From COE1 sp949066965 (lineage in GTDB: Bacteria; Bacillota; Clostridia; Lachnospirales; Lachnospiraceae): a stretch of 64,000 nt of DNA. Below, one piece after another: positions 49,185 to 57,983 of the stretch. The stretch spans positions 1 to 64,000 of the forward strand of contig CARTDA010000010.1 in the NCBI GenBank assembly GCA_949066965.1, written 5' to 3'. The notes below the pieces were generated by a model. The model was given only the letters and a program-made list of their open reading frames with translations. It had not been told where the DNA came from and did no database searches. A program made the position numbers and the translations under genes. The first letter of the stretch is position 1. Each line of letters begins with the position of its first letter.

Positions 49185-49953
49185 CCTGCATTTCCCCCCA
49201 TATTTTATCAAAATATTCCTGAAAAAGACTTGACTTCCTGATATCATCACGCTGTATTCCGTTGGCTTCAAATTCAATCGGAATGACATCTTTTATGGTA
49301 CAGGGGGATTTTGTGAGTACAAGGACAACATCAGCCATCGAAATTGCCTCCGTAATATCATGTGTCACAAGGACTGCCGTCTTCTGTTCGGATTTAATAA
49401 TATCATGTACATCTTTCGATACATTCAATCTGGTCTGGTAGTCAAGCGCGCTGAACGGTTCATCAAGCAGCAGCAAATCAGGGCGGATGGCAAGCGTCCG
49501 GATGAGTGCGATTCTCTGGCGCATTCCGCCGGAAAGCGCAGACGGCTTCTGGTTCTTGACATTGGACAGGTGGTATTTTTCAAGCAGATTCTCAACCAGC
49601 TCAAGATTTTCCTTTGTCTTTTTTTTCTGTATTTCAAGACCGAGTGTTATGTTCTGATAGACTGTGCGCCATTCCAGCAGATGGTCGTGCTGCAGCATAT
49701 ATCCCACACGCGGGGCGCTGAAGTCATCCGAGTAAAATGTAATGAATCCGTCAACGGGCTTGAGCAGTCCGGCTATCAGGGACAGGATTGTGGACTTGCC
49801 GCAGCCGCTAGGACCGACAAGGGCTGCAAAAGCGCCTTTTTCTACTGTAAAATTTATGTCGTTTAAAACCGTTACTTCGCCAAGATTACTGTAATAGGAA
49901 AACTTTAGGTGATCCAGACGGAGAAAAGGTTTCTCATGATGATTTTGGGACAT
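49147..49953 (-). CDS. ABC transporter ATP-binding protein, SsuB/TauB type
   Basis: A 268-residue ATPase that powers the adjacent permease. Walker A is GPSGCGKST (47-55), the signature LSGGMRQR, Walker B LLLLDEPFSALD, and the switch His is in LVTHDITEA. The Q-loop region YMLQHDHLLEWRTV is typical of the nitrate/sulfonate/taurine subfamily. The start lies behind AAAGGCGG. It is the first gene of a two-gene operon; an extracellular solute-binding protein would be expected but is absent from this window. Confidence 0.92.
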   Translation of the reverse strand: MSQNHHEKPFLRLDHLKFSYYSNLGEVTVLNDINFTVEKGAFAALVGPSGCGKSTILSLIAGLLKPVDGFITFYSDDFSAPRVGYMLQHDHLLEWRTVYQNITLGLEIQKKKTKENLELVENLLEKYHLSNVKNQKPSALSGGMRQRIALIRTLAIRPDLLLLDEPFSALDYQTRLNVSKDVHDIIKSEQKTAVLVTHDITEAISMADVVLVLTKSPCTIKDVIPIEFEANGIQRDDIRKSSLFQEYFDKIWGEMQDENTEKQLRQQY

Positions 49954-50059
49954 ATCATGACCGCCGCCTTTCTGTTACTTATCGTGTATGGTTTCGTAAA
50001 GTATAGAATATTATATGTGGAATAATACAAAAGTGATATTTGGAAATGTCATAATTTCA

Positions 50060-50088
50060 TTGAAAAACAGGGAAGTTTATATTATACT
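50060..50088 (+). promoter_or_regulatory. Sigma-A promoter of RRXRR-like gene
   Basis: TTGAAA (50060-50065), 17-base spacer, TATACT (50083-50088). Confidence 0.75.
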
Positions 50089-50150
50089 GGACTAAGGAGG
50101 CGGGGAGGACACCCATGACAAAAAACGGATGCCTTTATAATGCAATCATA

Positions 50151-50182
50151 TGTAACAGGAAGCCAAAGGCTGGACTGTTACA
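50151..50182 (+). promoter_or_regulatory. Hairpin between two alternative starts
   Basis: TGTAACAG (50151-50158) pairs with CTGTTACA (50175-50182), and AGCC pairs with GGCT inside. It separates two near-identical initiation regions (50101-50126 and 50197-50222). Confidence 0.55.
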
Positions 50183-50210
50183 ATCAAATCGAAGCAAGGG
50201 GGAGACACCC

Positions 50211-50855
50211 ATGACAAAAAACATTATTGTGGTAGATGCACATGGTAAAAAATATGGAACCACTTACCTCAAAAGGGCTAAGGGACTTGTGAAACAGGGC
50301 AGGGCACGCTTTCTGGCGCAGAACATGCTATGCCTTGCGTGTCCGCCAGATCAGAATTTGGAGGATAACATTATGTCAGAACAGACAATGGAAAATAGAA
50401 CATTGGAACAGGAAGAGATGCAAAATTCATCATCTGAAACAGCAGAAACAAACATGGTTTCAGATGACGCTGCGGCAGCCGGCAGGTATTCAATGGAGTA
50501 CTGTCTGGAACAGATTGCGAAGATTGGCGGGCAGACAGATTATCTGGATCAGGTTATCTCGGAGCTGCGCCAGATGGATGACGGGAGTTCGGCGGGGCAG
50601 ATCAAGGCGATGGCACTGAGTGATGTCATAAAATGCCGTGAGACAACAAATCAGCAGCTGCTGGCTTTCTATGGGAAAATGTATGATGACCTGAAAAAGC
50701 CGGCCGTGACAGATGCCGTTTCCCACAAGGCACGCCTTCAGGAAAAGCTGCTGGCAATTATGGATAATGCAATTGAAAATGGAGATTTTTCATCATCCGA
50801 AGTCGGGGATATATTTAATGGGGCATTTGACGCGATACGTCATATCAGTGATTAA
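50211..50855 (+). CDS. RRXRR-like N-terminal domain protein, unknown function
   Basis: A 214-residue protein. The first 45 residues (IIVVDAHGKKYGTTYLKRAKGLVKQGRARF, then LCLACPP) recall RRXRR-type segments found near HNH nucleases and in several clostridial proteins. Residues about 55-85 are a low-complexity Glu/Ser/Thr linker. The rest is a helical domain (YSMEYCLEQIAKIGGQTDYLDQVISEL, DAVSHKARLQEKLLAIMDNAIENGDF). No nuclease motif is seen. An in-frame ATG at 50115, also with a GGGAGG binding site, would add 32 residues, so two isoforms are possible. I do not know its function. Confidence 0.6.
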   Translation: MTKNIIVVDAHGKKYGTTYLKRAKGLVKQGRARFLAQNMLCLACPPDQNLEDNIMSEQTMENRTLEQEEMQNSSSETAETNMVSDDAAAAGRYSMEYCLEQIAKIGGQTDYLDQVISELRQMDDGSSAGQIKAMALSDVIKCRETTNQQLLAFYGKMYDDLKKPAVTDAVSHKARLQEKLLAIMDNAIENGDFSSSEVGDIFNGAFDAIRHISD

Positions 50856-50858
50856 TTT

Positions 50859-50988
50859 TATACTGGCGGTCGAAAAGACTGACCGCTCAGTATAATGTGA
50901 TGCACACAGCCGCATAAGGAAATATGCCACTTCGCGGCTGCGGCTGGTGCAATACTCACGGCAGATTTCATCTGTCGTGAGTATATAT
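50859..50988 (+). repeat. Three-hairpin intergenic repeat, copy I
   Basis: It is nearly the same as copy B: TATACTGGCGGTC...CTCAGTATA hairpin 1, core with AGCCGCA/TGCGGCT and the bulge TAAGGAAATA, inner GCCAC-ttc-GCGGC with one mismatch, and hairpin 3 ACTCACG/CGTGAGT. It sits after a stop codon and directly before a terminator. Confidence 0.9.
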
Positions 50989-50994
50989 AATTTG

Positions 50995-51023
50995 AAATCG
51001 GGCGTTTTGACGCCCGATTTTTA
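50995..51023 (+). terminator. Intrinsic terminator after RRXRR-like gene and copy I
   Basis: AAATCGGGCG pairs with CGCCCGATTT around TTTTGA, followed by TTATT. Confidence 0.88.
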
Positions 51024-51026
51024 TTC

Positions 51027-51055
51027 TTGCAACTCCATAAAAAGTATGCTATTAT
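51027..51055 (+). promoter_or_regulatory. Sigma-A promoter of argH
   Basis: TTGCAA (51027-51032), 17-base spacer, TATTAT (51050-51055) with an extended TG. A palindrome TATTCAG...CTGAATA (51068-51090) follows just downstream and could be an operator such as an arginine repressor site, or a leader hairpin. Confidence 0.65.
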
Positions 51056-51107
51056 TACTATTATTTGTATTCAGGGTTGAGTTCTGAATAGTAGGAGGCG
51101 ACGAAAG

Positions 51108-52487
51108 ATGGCACAGCTTTGGGGCGGCAGATTTACCAAGGAGACAGACAAGCTTGTATATAACTTTAATGCTTCAATCTCTTTTGACCAGAAGTTTTAC
51201 CGGCAGGATATCGAGGGCAGCATGGCGCATGTGAGGATGCTTGCGAAACAGGAAATCCTGACAGAGGAAGAGAAGAACCAAATCCTTTCAGGGTTAGAAG
51301 GCATTCTCAAGGACATTGAGAATGGGACATTGAGGATTACGGATGAATATGAGGACATCCACAGTTTTGTGGAGGCAAACCTGATTGGGCGAATCGGTGA
51401 TGCGGGCAAGAAGCTCCATACAGGCAGGAGCAGGAATGACCAGGTTGCGCTTGACATGAAGCTTTATACAAGGCATGAGGTTGTTGAAATTAATGCGCTT
51501 TTAAAGGAACTGCTTGAGAATATCCTTTCCATCATGGAAGAAAATACAACGACCTATATGCCTGGGTTTACGCATTTGCAGAAAGCACAGCCGATTACGC
51601 TGGCACATCATATGGGGGCTTATTTTGAGATGTTCAGGCGTGACAGGCAGCGGCTTGACGATATTTATGACCGGATGAATTACTGTCCTCTGGGTTCTGG
51701 CGCACTGGCGGGAACGACTTATCCGTTGGACAGGGCTTATACGGCACAGCTTCTTGAATTTAACGGTCCGACGCTCAACAGCATGGATTCTGTGGCAGAC
51801 AGGGACTATGTGATAGAGCTGTTATCCGCGCTGTCCACGATTATGATGCATCTGAGCCGGTTCAGCGAGGAAATAATCATATGGAATTCCAATGAGTACC
51901 ATTTTGTGGAAATTGACGATGCGTACGCCACGGGCAGCAGCATCATGCCGCAGAAGAAAAATCCCGACATTGCGGAGCTTGTGCGCGGCAAGACAGGGCG
52001 GGTGTATGGCGCCTTGATGTCGATACTCACGACAATGAAGGGAATCCCGCTTGCATACAACAAGGATATGCAGGAGGACAAGGAACTGACTTTCGATGCA
52101 ATTGATACCGTAAAAGGCTGTGTGGCGCTGTTTACAGGCATGTTGAAAACGCTGAAGTTTAACAAGGATGTCATGAGAACAAGCGCGATGAAAGGCTTTA
52201 CCAATGCGACTGACGCAGCAGACTATCTGGTAAACCACGGCATGCCGTTTCGGGATGCGCACGGCATTATCGGACGACTGGTGTTATACTGCATTGAAAA
52301 GGACAGGGCGATTGATGCGCTTTCCCTTGACGAGCTAAAGGCAATTAGCCCAGTATTTGAGCAGGATATTTATGAGGCAGTCAGTCTTGAGACCTGCGTA
52401 AACAAACGCATGACAATCGGTGCGCCGGGACCGGATGCGATGAAAGAGGTTATCCGCATCCATAAGGAGTATCTGAGCCAGAGTTAA
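51108..52487 (+). CDS. argH: Argininosuccinate lyase
   Basis: Splits argininosuccinate to arginine and fumarate. The 459-residue protein of the fumarase/aspartase superfamily starts with the family's LWGGRFTKETDKLVYNFNASISFD, has HTGRSRNDQVALDMKL, the catalytic-loop signature GSSIMPQKKNPD and the usual C-terminal domain ending GAPGPDAMKEVI. TAGGAGGCGACG precedes the ATG. argG is not adjacent. The next gene, asd, starts 80 bp later after a leader hairpin. Confidence 0.97.
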   Translation: MAQLWGGRFTKETDKLVYNFNASISFDQKFYRQDIEGSMAHVRMLAKQEILTEEEKNQILSGLEGILKDIENGTLRITDEYEDIHSFVEANLIGRIGDAGKKLHTGRSRNDQVALDMKLYTRHEVVEINALLKELLENILSIMEENTTTYMPGFTHLQKAQPITLAHHMGAYFEMFRRDRQRLDDIYDRMNYCPLGSGALAGTTYPLDRAYTAQLLEFNGPTLNSMDSVADRDYVIELLSALSTIMMHLSRFSEEIIIWNSNEYHFVEIDDAYATGSSIMPQKKNPDIAELVRGKTGRVYGALMSILTTMKGIPLAYNKDMQEDKELTFDAIDTVKGCVALFTGMLKTLKFNKDVMRTSAMKGFTNATDAADYLVNHGMPFRDAHGIIGRLVLYCIEKDRAIDALSLDELKAISPVFEQDIYEAVSLETCVNKRMTIGAPGPDAMKEVIRIHKEYLSQS

Positions 52488-52519
52488 TTTTGATAATATA
52501 AGGAACTATAAATATTTGT

Positions 52520-52551
52520 GCGGATATTTGATAATTAATAAGGATATCCGC
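52520..52551 (+). promoter_or_regulatory. Leader hairpin before asd
   Basis: GCGGATAT (52520-52527) and ATATCCGC (52544-52551) form a perfect 8-bp stem with a 16-base AT-rich loop, ending just before the GGAGG binding site. It does not match the lysine riboswitch. Confidence 0.4.
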
Positions 52552-52567
52552 AGAATGGAGGAGAAAA

Positions 52568-53653
52568 ATGAGTGAAAAATTAAAAGTAGGTATCCTTGGC
52601 GGTACGGGAATGGTCGGTCAGCGATTTATCTCCCTGCTGGAGAACCATCCATGGTTTGAGGTGACGACAATTGCGGCAAGCCCGCGTTCTGCCGGAAAAA
52701 CATATGCGGAAGCAGTCGGTGACAGATGGAAAATGACGACACCGATGCCGGAGGCAGTCAAAAATATTGTTGTCATGAATGTCAATGAAGTTGAGAAGGT
52801 GGCTTCCGAGGTTGATTTTGTATTTTCCGCGGTTGACATGACCAAAGAGGAAATCAAGAAAATTGAGGAAGATTATGCAAAGACTGAGACGCCGGTAGTC
52901 AGCAACAATTCTGCACACAGATGGACGCCTGACGTCCCAATGGTTGTGCCTGAGATTAATCCGGAGCATATGAAGGTCATTGATTTCCAGAAAAAGCGTC
53001 TGGGAACGACAAGGGGCTTTGTGGCAGTCAAGCCAAACTGCTCCATCCAGAGCTATGCGCCTGTCCTGACCGCGTGGAAGGAGTTTGAGCCGTATGAGGT
53101 CGTTGCGACAACCTATCAGGCAATCTCCGGTGCCGGAAAGACCTTTAAGGACTGGCCGGAAATGGAGGGCAATATCATACCATATATTGGCGGCGAGGAG
53201 GAGAAGAGCGAGAAAGAACCGCTTCGAATCTGGGGAGAAATCAAGGACGGCGTGATTGAGCCGGCGAATTCTCCTGTCATCACATGCCAGTGCATCCGTG
53301 TGCCGGTATTAAACGGCCATACTGCTGCCGTGTTTGTAAAACTCAGGAAGCAGCCGACCAAAGAGCAGCTGATTGAAAAATTGGTAACTTTCAAAGGCGT
53401 TCCACAGGAGCTGGGGCTTCCAAGCGCGCCGAAGCAGTTTATCCAGTATCTTGAGGAGGACAACAGACCACAGATCAGCCTTGACGTGGATTATGAAAAC
53501 GGCATGGGCGTTTCTGTAGGACGCATCCGCGAGGACAGTGTCTATGACTGGAAGTTTGTCGGACTGTCACACAATACCGTGCGCGGCGCGGCAGGCGGTG
53601 CAGTTCTCTGCGCAGAGCTTCTTAAGGCACAGGGTTATATCGAAAAAAAATAA
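52568..53653 (+). CDS. asd: Aspartate-semialdehyde dehydrogenase
   Basis: Reduces aspartyl phosphate to aspartate semialdehyde on the way to lysine/diaminopimelate, threonine and methionine. The 361-residue protein has the NADP loop GILGGTGMVGQRF (9-21), the active-site Cys158 in KPNCSIQ, and HNTVRGAAGG at the C-terminal end. The sequence around the active site and the overall length match the archaeal/fungal-like branch that many Clostridia have, rather than the E. coli type. AATGGAGGAG precedes the ATG. A terminator follows. Confidence 0.95.
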   Translation: MSEKLKVGILGGTGMVGQRFISLLENHPWFEVTTIAASPRSAGKTYAEAVGDRWKMTTPMPEAVKNIVVMNVNEVEKVASEVDFVFSAVDMTKEEIKKIEEDYAKTETPVVSNNSAHRWTPDVPMVVPEINPEHMKVIDFQKKRLGTTRGFVAVKPNCSIQSYAPVLTAWKEFEPYEVVATTYQAISGAGKTFKDWPEMEGNIIPYIGGEEEKSEKEPLRIWGEIKDGVIEPANSPVITCQCIRVPVLNGHTAAVFVKLRKQPTKEQLIEKLVTFKGVPQELGLPSAPKQFIQYLEEDNRPQISLDVDYENGMGVSVGRIREDSVYDWKFVGLSHNTVRGAAGGAVLCAELLKAQGYIEKK

Positions 53654-53673
53654 AATATCAAAAAATAATCGGG

Positions 53674-53699
53674 AAGAGCAGTATTTTGCTGCTCTTTCT
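53674..53699 (+). terminator. Terminator after asd
   Basis: AAGAGCAG pairs with CTGCTCTT around TATTTTG, with a short T-tract. Confidence 0.65.
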
Positions 53700-53743
53700 G
53701 ACATATCAGACGTACGAATACAAGACAGGATGGAGATAAAATT

Positions 53744-56700
53744 TTGGGAAAGAAACTGATTATAACCGAGAAACCATCGGTTGCACAGGATTACGCAAAG
53801 GTTTTTCAGGTATCAGGAAAACACAATGGCTACATAGAAAATGCCACTTATGTTATAACATGGTGCGTCGGACACCTGGTTGAGATGGTCTATCCGGAGG
53901 AGTATGATATCCGTTATAAAAAGTGGATGCTTCAGGATTTGCCATTTCTGCCGGAAACATATAAATATGGCGTTATCAAGAATGTCAAGCAGCAGTATGA
54001 TATCGTGCATGCCCTGCTGCAGCGGGAGGATATCGACACCGTGTACTGGGCAGGCGACTCTGGAAAGGAAGGACAGACTATCGAGGAAAATATCCGTAAC
54101 TTCGGCGGTGTCCGCAAAGGGATGCAGGAGCTGCGCGTGTGGATTGATTCCCAGACGGAGACAGAAATCAAGCGCGGCATGGCGCAGGCAAAGCCGATGG
54201 CAGCCTATGAAAATCTGGGAAAATCCGGCATCATGCGCTCCATTGAGGACTATGCCATGGGCATTAACTTCTCGCGCGTCATGTCCGTCAAATATGGCAG
54301 GCTTTTGAATGACGCTGCCGCGACAAAAGGTTACACGGCAATCGCAATCGGCAGGGTAATGACCTGTGTCCTTGGCATGGTCGTCAACAGGGAACGCGAG
54401 ATTCGCAATTTTCAGGAGACACCTTTTTACAGAGTTGTCGGGGATTTTACGGATGCCGGTATCGAGGCAGAGTGGAAGGCGGTGGAGGGTTCTGCATATT
54501 TTGAATCCCCGAAGCTCTACAAGGAAAACGGCTTTAAGGAAAAAGAAGACGCCGAGAACCTGATTGCCGCCTTTGAGGGAAAGGAGGCTGTTGTCAGGAG
54601 CCTGGAAAAGGGCATTTCCAAAAAGAAGGCGCCGCTGTTATTCAATCTGGCAGAATTGCAGGCAGAGTGCGCCAAGCGGTTTAAAATCAGCCCTGACCAG
54701 ACCTTGCAGGTCGCACAGGATTTATATGAAAAAAAGCTCACGACATATCCCAGAACGGATGCAAGGGTGCTGACAACGGCAGTTGCAAAGGAAATCGACA
54801 AGACGCTGATTCCGTTAAAGGGATACACACCGACACAGCAGTTTACGGATCATATTCTGGCAAAAAAGCTCTATGCAAACATTGCAAAAACCCAGTACAC
54901 GGATGACAACAAGGTCACTGACCACTATGCCATCATTCCGACGGGACAGCTGACGGAGCTTGGGACGTTGACACCGCTTCAGGGCAAGGTGTTTGACTTG
55001 ATTGTGCGGCGTTTCTTAAGTATCTTTTATCCGCCGGCAGAATACCAGACATTGAAGCTTGTCGTGGGGATTGAAAAGGAATCCCTGTTTGCATCCGCGA
55101 AAGTGCTCAAGGTGCTTGGATTCCTTGAGGTTCTGGGTAAGACACTCGAGGATGCTGACGAGGACGAGAACGCGGCTGACGGACAAAATAAATCAGATGG
55201 CCCGCCACAGGAAAAAAACGGTGAAACGGCAGAGGATTCCGGCAAAGAAAAGAAGAATAATTCCAAAAAGCTGCTTGCACTGGCAAATACACTGAAACAG
55301 GGAGATATCCTTGTTGTCAATGGTTTCGCAGTCAGGGAGAGCAAGACCTCGCCGCCCAAACGGTATACGTCCGGTTCCATGATACTTGCCATGGAAAATG
55401 CGGGTCAGCTTATTGAAGATGAGGAGCTTCGCGCGCAGATTAAGGGTTCGGGCATCGGAACAAGTGCGACCCGTGCGGAGATTATCAAAAAGCTGATACG
55501 TATCGGATATCTTGGCCTCAACCAGAAAACACAGGTCATCACGCCGCAGAATTTTGGCGAGATGGTGTATGAGGTCGTCGCAATGACTGTCCCTGCGCTT
55601 CTGAATCCCAAGATGACTGCCTCCTGGGAAAAAGGACTGGACGGCATCACGAACGGAACCGTGGATGTAAATGATTACCGCGCAAAGCTTGAGGACTTTA
55701 TCCGGCGGGAAACCATACAGATACGCGATAAGGATCTGACCAGTCAGATTGCCGTCCGGATAAGCCAGTTTGCCGGGAAAGATGCAAAGGGACCCGGCGC
55801 GCGCCGAAAGCTGGATGTGCAGTGCCCGGCATGCGGCGGGGACATCGTGACGACACCGTTCGGGTACGGATGCTCCAATTACCAGAAGGACGGAAGCGGC
55901 TGCAATTTCGTGATTGGCACGATTGCGGGTAGAACGCTGTCTGACAAGGAGTGTATTGCGCTGATAAAAGACGGTCATACGGAAGTATTGAGCGGTTTTG
56001 TGTCCAAGAAAAAGAAAAAATTTGATGCCGTTTTAGTACTGGAACAGGGAGAGGACGGAAAACATACTGTCAGCTTTAACTTTGATAATGTGGAGGCAAA
56101 GAAAATAAAGGATGTCGTCTGTCCCCTGTGCGGCGGGGACATTGTACAGACACCATTTGGCTATGGCTGTGCCAGCTATGACAGGCTGGACGAGGGCAGC
56201 TGTAAATTTTCTATTGGCAAAATGGCAGGAAAGGATATTTCCGAATCCCAGGTCAGGGAGCTGCTGATAAATGGCAGGACTTCGACAATCCGTGGTTTTA
56301 AGTCGAAGGCAGGCAAAAAGTTTGACGCGTGCATTACTTTTGGCCGCGACGAGACAGGCAGAATTACCGGACTGAAATTTGATTTTGACAATGTTGAGCC
56401 GCAAAAGCTCAAGGATGTGTCCTGCCCCTTGTGCGGCGGGGAAGTGGTCAAGACATCGTTTGGCTATGGCTGTGCCAATTACAACAGGGAAGACGCAGCG
56501 CACAGCTGCCATTTTTCCATCAATAACAAAATTGCGGGCATCAAGATTTCGGACATGATTGCAAAACAGCTGCTTGCCAAGAAGAAGACAGATATCATTG
56601 AAGGGTTTCTCGCAAAGAGCGGAGCCAAGTTTGACGCGGCGTTAAAGCTTACAGATGATGGGCAGGCAGTCTTTGATTTTCCGGACAGACCGGCGCCGAC

Positions 56701-57103
56701 AGAAACAAACCTTGCATGTCCAAGGTGCTACGCGCATAAACTGAAAAAGAGCCAGTGGTATTATGAATGTGAATGCGGATTTAAAATCGGACACACCGTA
56801 GCGCAGGTTCCCATCCCGGAAGAACTGATGCAGGAGCTTCTTACAACCGGAAAGACGCGTGAAAAGATAACCGGGTTCGTGTCGAAAGCGGGGAATTCGT
56901 TTGATGCACATTTGAAGTATGCGGACGGGAAAATACAGTTTGACTTCAATAGTCAGGGTGACCATGGTAGTCAAAGCAAAATTGTGGCAGAGAGCGCACC
57001 GCCTGCGCCGCAGCCGTGGCTTGACCCTGAGCCAGCGTCGGACGAGTACTGGGCATCCCTGATGGCAGGAGCCGCGGAGGAACCAGTAGACGTAACATAT
57101 TAG
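53744..57103 (+). CDS. topB: DNA topoisomerase III with four C-terminal zinc repeats
   Basis: A type IA topoisomerase that relaxes or decatenates DNA. The toprim domain begins KLIITEKPSVAQDYAKVF and has the acidic GDSGKEGQTIEE; the catalytic Tyr335 is in TTYPRTDAR. At 1119 residues it is far longer than typical TopB (650-720). An acidic/polar insert lies near 470-510. The extension has four units about 100 residues apart, with zinc-type motifs beginning near 694 (CPACGG), 793 (CPLCGG), 894 (CPLCGG) and 992 (CPRCYA); the first three continue TPFGYGC or TSFGYGC. It starts with TTG at 53744, supported by GGAG at normal spacing. Confidence 0.93.
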   Translation: MGKKLIITEKPSVAQDYAKVFQVSGKHNGYIENATYVITWCVGHLVEMVYPEEYDIRYKKWMLQDLPFLPETYKYGVIKNVKQQYDIVHALLQREDIDTVYWAGDSGKEGQTIEENIRNFGGVRKGMQELRVWIDSQTETEIKRGMAQAKPMAAYENLGKSGIMRSIEDYAMGINFSRVMSVKYGRLLNDAAATKGYTAIAIGRVMTCVLGMVVNREREIRNFQETPFYRVVGDFTDAGIEAEWKAVEGSAYFESPKLYKENGFKEKEDAENLIAAFEGKEAVVRSLEKGISKKKAPLLFNLAELQAECAKRFKISPDQTLQVAQDLYEKKLTTYPRTDARVLTTAVAKEIDKTLIPLKGYTPTQQFTDHILAKKLYANIAKTQYTDDNKVTDHYAIIPTGQLTELGTLTPLQGKVFDLIVRRFLSIFYPPAEYQTLKLVVGIEKESLFASAKVLKVLGFLEVLGKTLEDADEDENAADGQNKSDGPPQEKNGETAEDSGKEKKNNSKKLLALANTLKQGDILVVNGFAVRESKTSPPKRYTSGSMILAMENAGQLIEDEELRAQIKGSGIGTSATRAEIIKKLIRIGYLGLNQKTQVITPQNFGEMVYEVVAMTVPALLNPKMTASWEKGLDGITNGTVDVNDYRAKLEDFIRRETIQIRDKDLTSQIAVRISQFAGKDAKGPGARRKLDVQCPACGGDIVTTPFGYGCSNYQKDGSGCNFVIGTIAGRTLSDKECIALIKDGHTEVLSGFVSKKKKKFDAVLVLEQGEDGKHTVSFNFDNVEAKKIKDVVCPLCGGDIVQTPFGYGCASYDRLDEGSCKFSIGKMAGKDISESQVRELLINGRTSTIRGFKSKAGKKFDACITFGRDETGRITGLKFDFDNVEPQKLKDVSCPLCGGEVVKTSFGYGCANYNREDAAHSCHFSINNKIAGIKISDMIAKQLLAKKKTDIIEGFLAKSGAKFDAALKLTDDGQAVFDFPDRPAPTETNLACPRCYAHKLKKSQWYYECECGFKIGHTVAQVPIPEELMQELLTTGKTREKITGFVSKAGNSFDAHLKYADGKIQFDFNSQGDHGSQSKIVAESAPPAPQPWLDPEPASDEYWASLMAGAAEEPVDVTY

Positions 57104-57136
57104 ATTCATATAAATTCATATAAAAGGAGACAAACA

Positions 57137-57805
57137 ATGGAACAATTACAAATCAAAAATCTTTACAGCCTGGAAGAAACAATCGCCGCCCCGCTTTTCG
57201 AGGGAGCGGTATACCCATGGGAACTGCTGTCCAAAATCGGAGCATATATTTTGGAGCTTGGCAGTTCGCTTCCCGCTGACAAATATGAAAAACGCGGAGA
57301 AAATATCTGGATCGCAAAATCCGCAACAGTGGCGCCCACAGCATGTATAAACGATCCCTGCATTATTGACGAGGAGGCGGAAATCCGCCACTGCGCGTTC
57401 ATCAGGGGAAATGCCATTGTCGGAAAAGGCGCTGTTGTCGGCAATTCGACAGAACTGAAAAACGTGATTCTTTTCAACAAAGTACAGGTTCCACACTACA
57501 ATTATGTAGGAGATAGCATCCTTGGCTATAAGTCGCATATGGGCGCTGGTTCCATCACTTCCAATGTCAAGAGCGACAAAACACTTGTGGTTGTCAAGTC
57601 TCCCTGCGGAAATATCGAAACCGGGCTAAAAAAGATGGGGGCAATGCTTGGGGACAATGTGGAGGTCGGCTGCAACAGCGTGCTCAATCCGGGAACCGTA
57701 ATCGGACGCAATTCCAATGTCTATCCGACATCCATGGTAAGGGGGTATGTTGCGGCGAACAGCATTTACAAAAAGCAGGGGGAAATCGCCGAAAAAAATA
57801 AATAA
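57137..57805 (+). CDS. Left-handed beta-helix (hexapeptide) nucleotidyltransferase-like protein
   Basis: A 222-residue protein built mostly of hexapeptide repeats ([LIV]-G-x4 turns: AIVGKGAVVGNSTELKNVILFNKVQV, VEVGCNSVLNPGTVIGRNSNVYP), like the C-terminal acetyltransferase half of GlmU or sugar-1-phosphate nucleotidyltransferases, but with no N-terminal nucleotidyltransferase domain. The HMGAGSITSNVKSDK segment resembles the acetyl-CoA/UDP-GlcNAc region of GlmU. It follows topB by 33 bp with AAAGGAG. It could be an acyl- or acetyltransferase for a sugar nucleotide; the substrate is unknown. Confidence 0.8.
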   Translation: MEQLQIKNLYSLEETIAAPLFEGAVYPWELLSKIGAYILELGSSLPADKYEKRGENIWIAKSATVAPTACINDPCIIDEEAEIRHCAFIRGNAIVGKGAVVGNSTELKNVILFNKVQVPHYNYVGDSILGYKSHMGAGSITSNVKSDKTLVVVKSPCGNIETGLKKMGAMLGDNVEVGCNSVLNPGTVIGRNSNVYPTSMVRGYVAANSIYKKQGEIAEKNK

Positions 57806-57926
57806 AAAAACTTTTATGATAAAATTGACAATTATTTGACAAAATTATGAATTTTTAATTGCTATTTTTCTAAAAATGTGCGAAAATATCAATATGTGAG
57901 TAATGTATCAGAATTTGCGTTAAAAA

Positions 57927-57944
57927 TGTGAGGCCTATGTCACA
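57927..57944. promoter_or_regulatory. TGTGA-N8-TCACA palindrome before the GGGtGRT pair
   Basis: TGTGA (57927-57931) and TCACA (57940-57944) form an inverted repeat that resembles CRP/FNR-family half sites but with 8 instead of 6 bases between. Flanking AAAT/ATT bases extend the symmetry. TTGACA boxes at 57825 and 57836 lie upstream, without a convincing -10. The gap 57806-57983 holds nothing else clear. Confidence 0.35.
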
Positions 57945-57983
57945 CATTAAAATAAAAGTTAAGTAATCGAAAGGAGTTTTCAC

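Noticed and set aside
52488..52567. Lysine riboswitch before asd
   Set aside because: The gap is only 80 bases with one simple hairpin; the large multi-helix lysine aptamer cannot fit.
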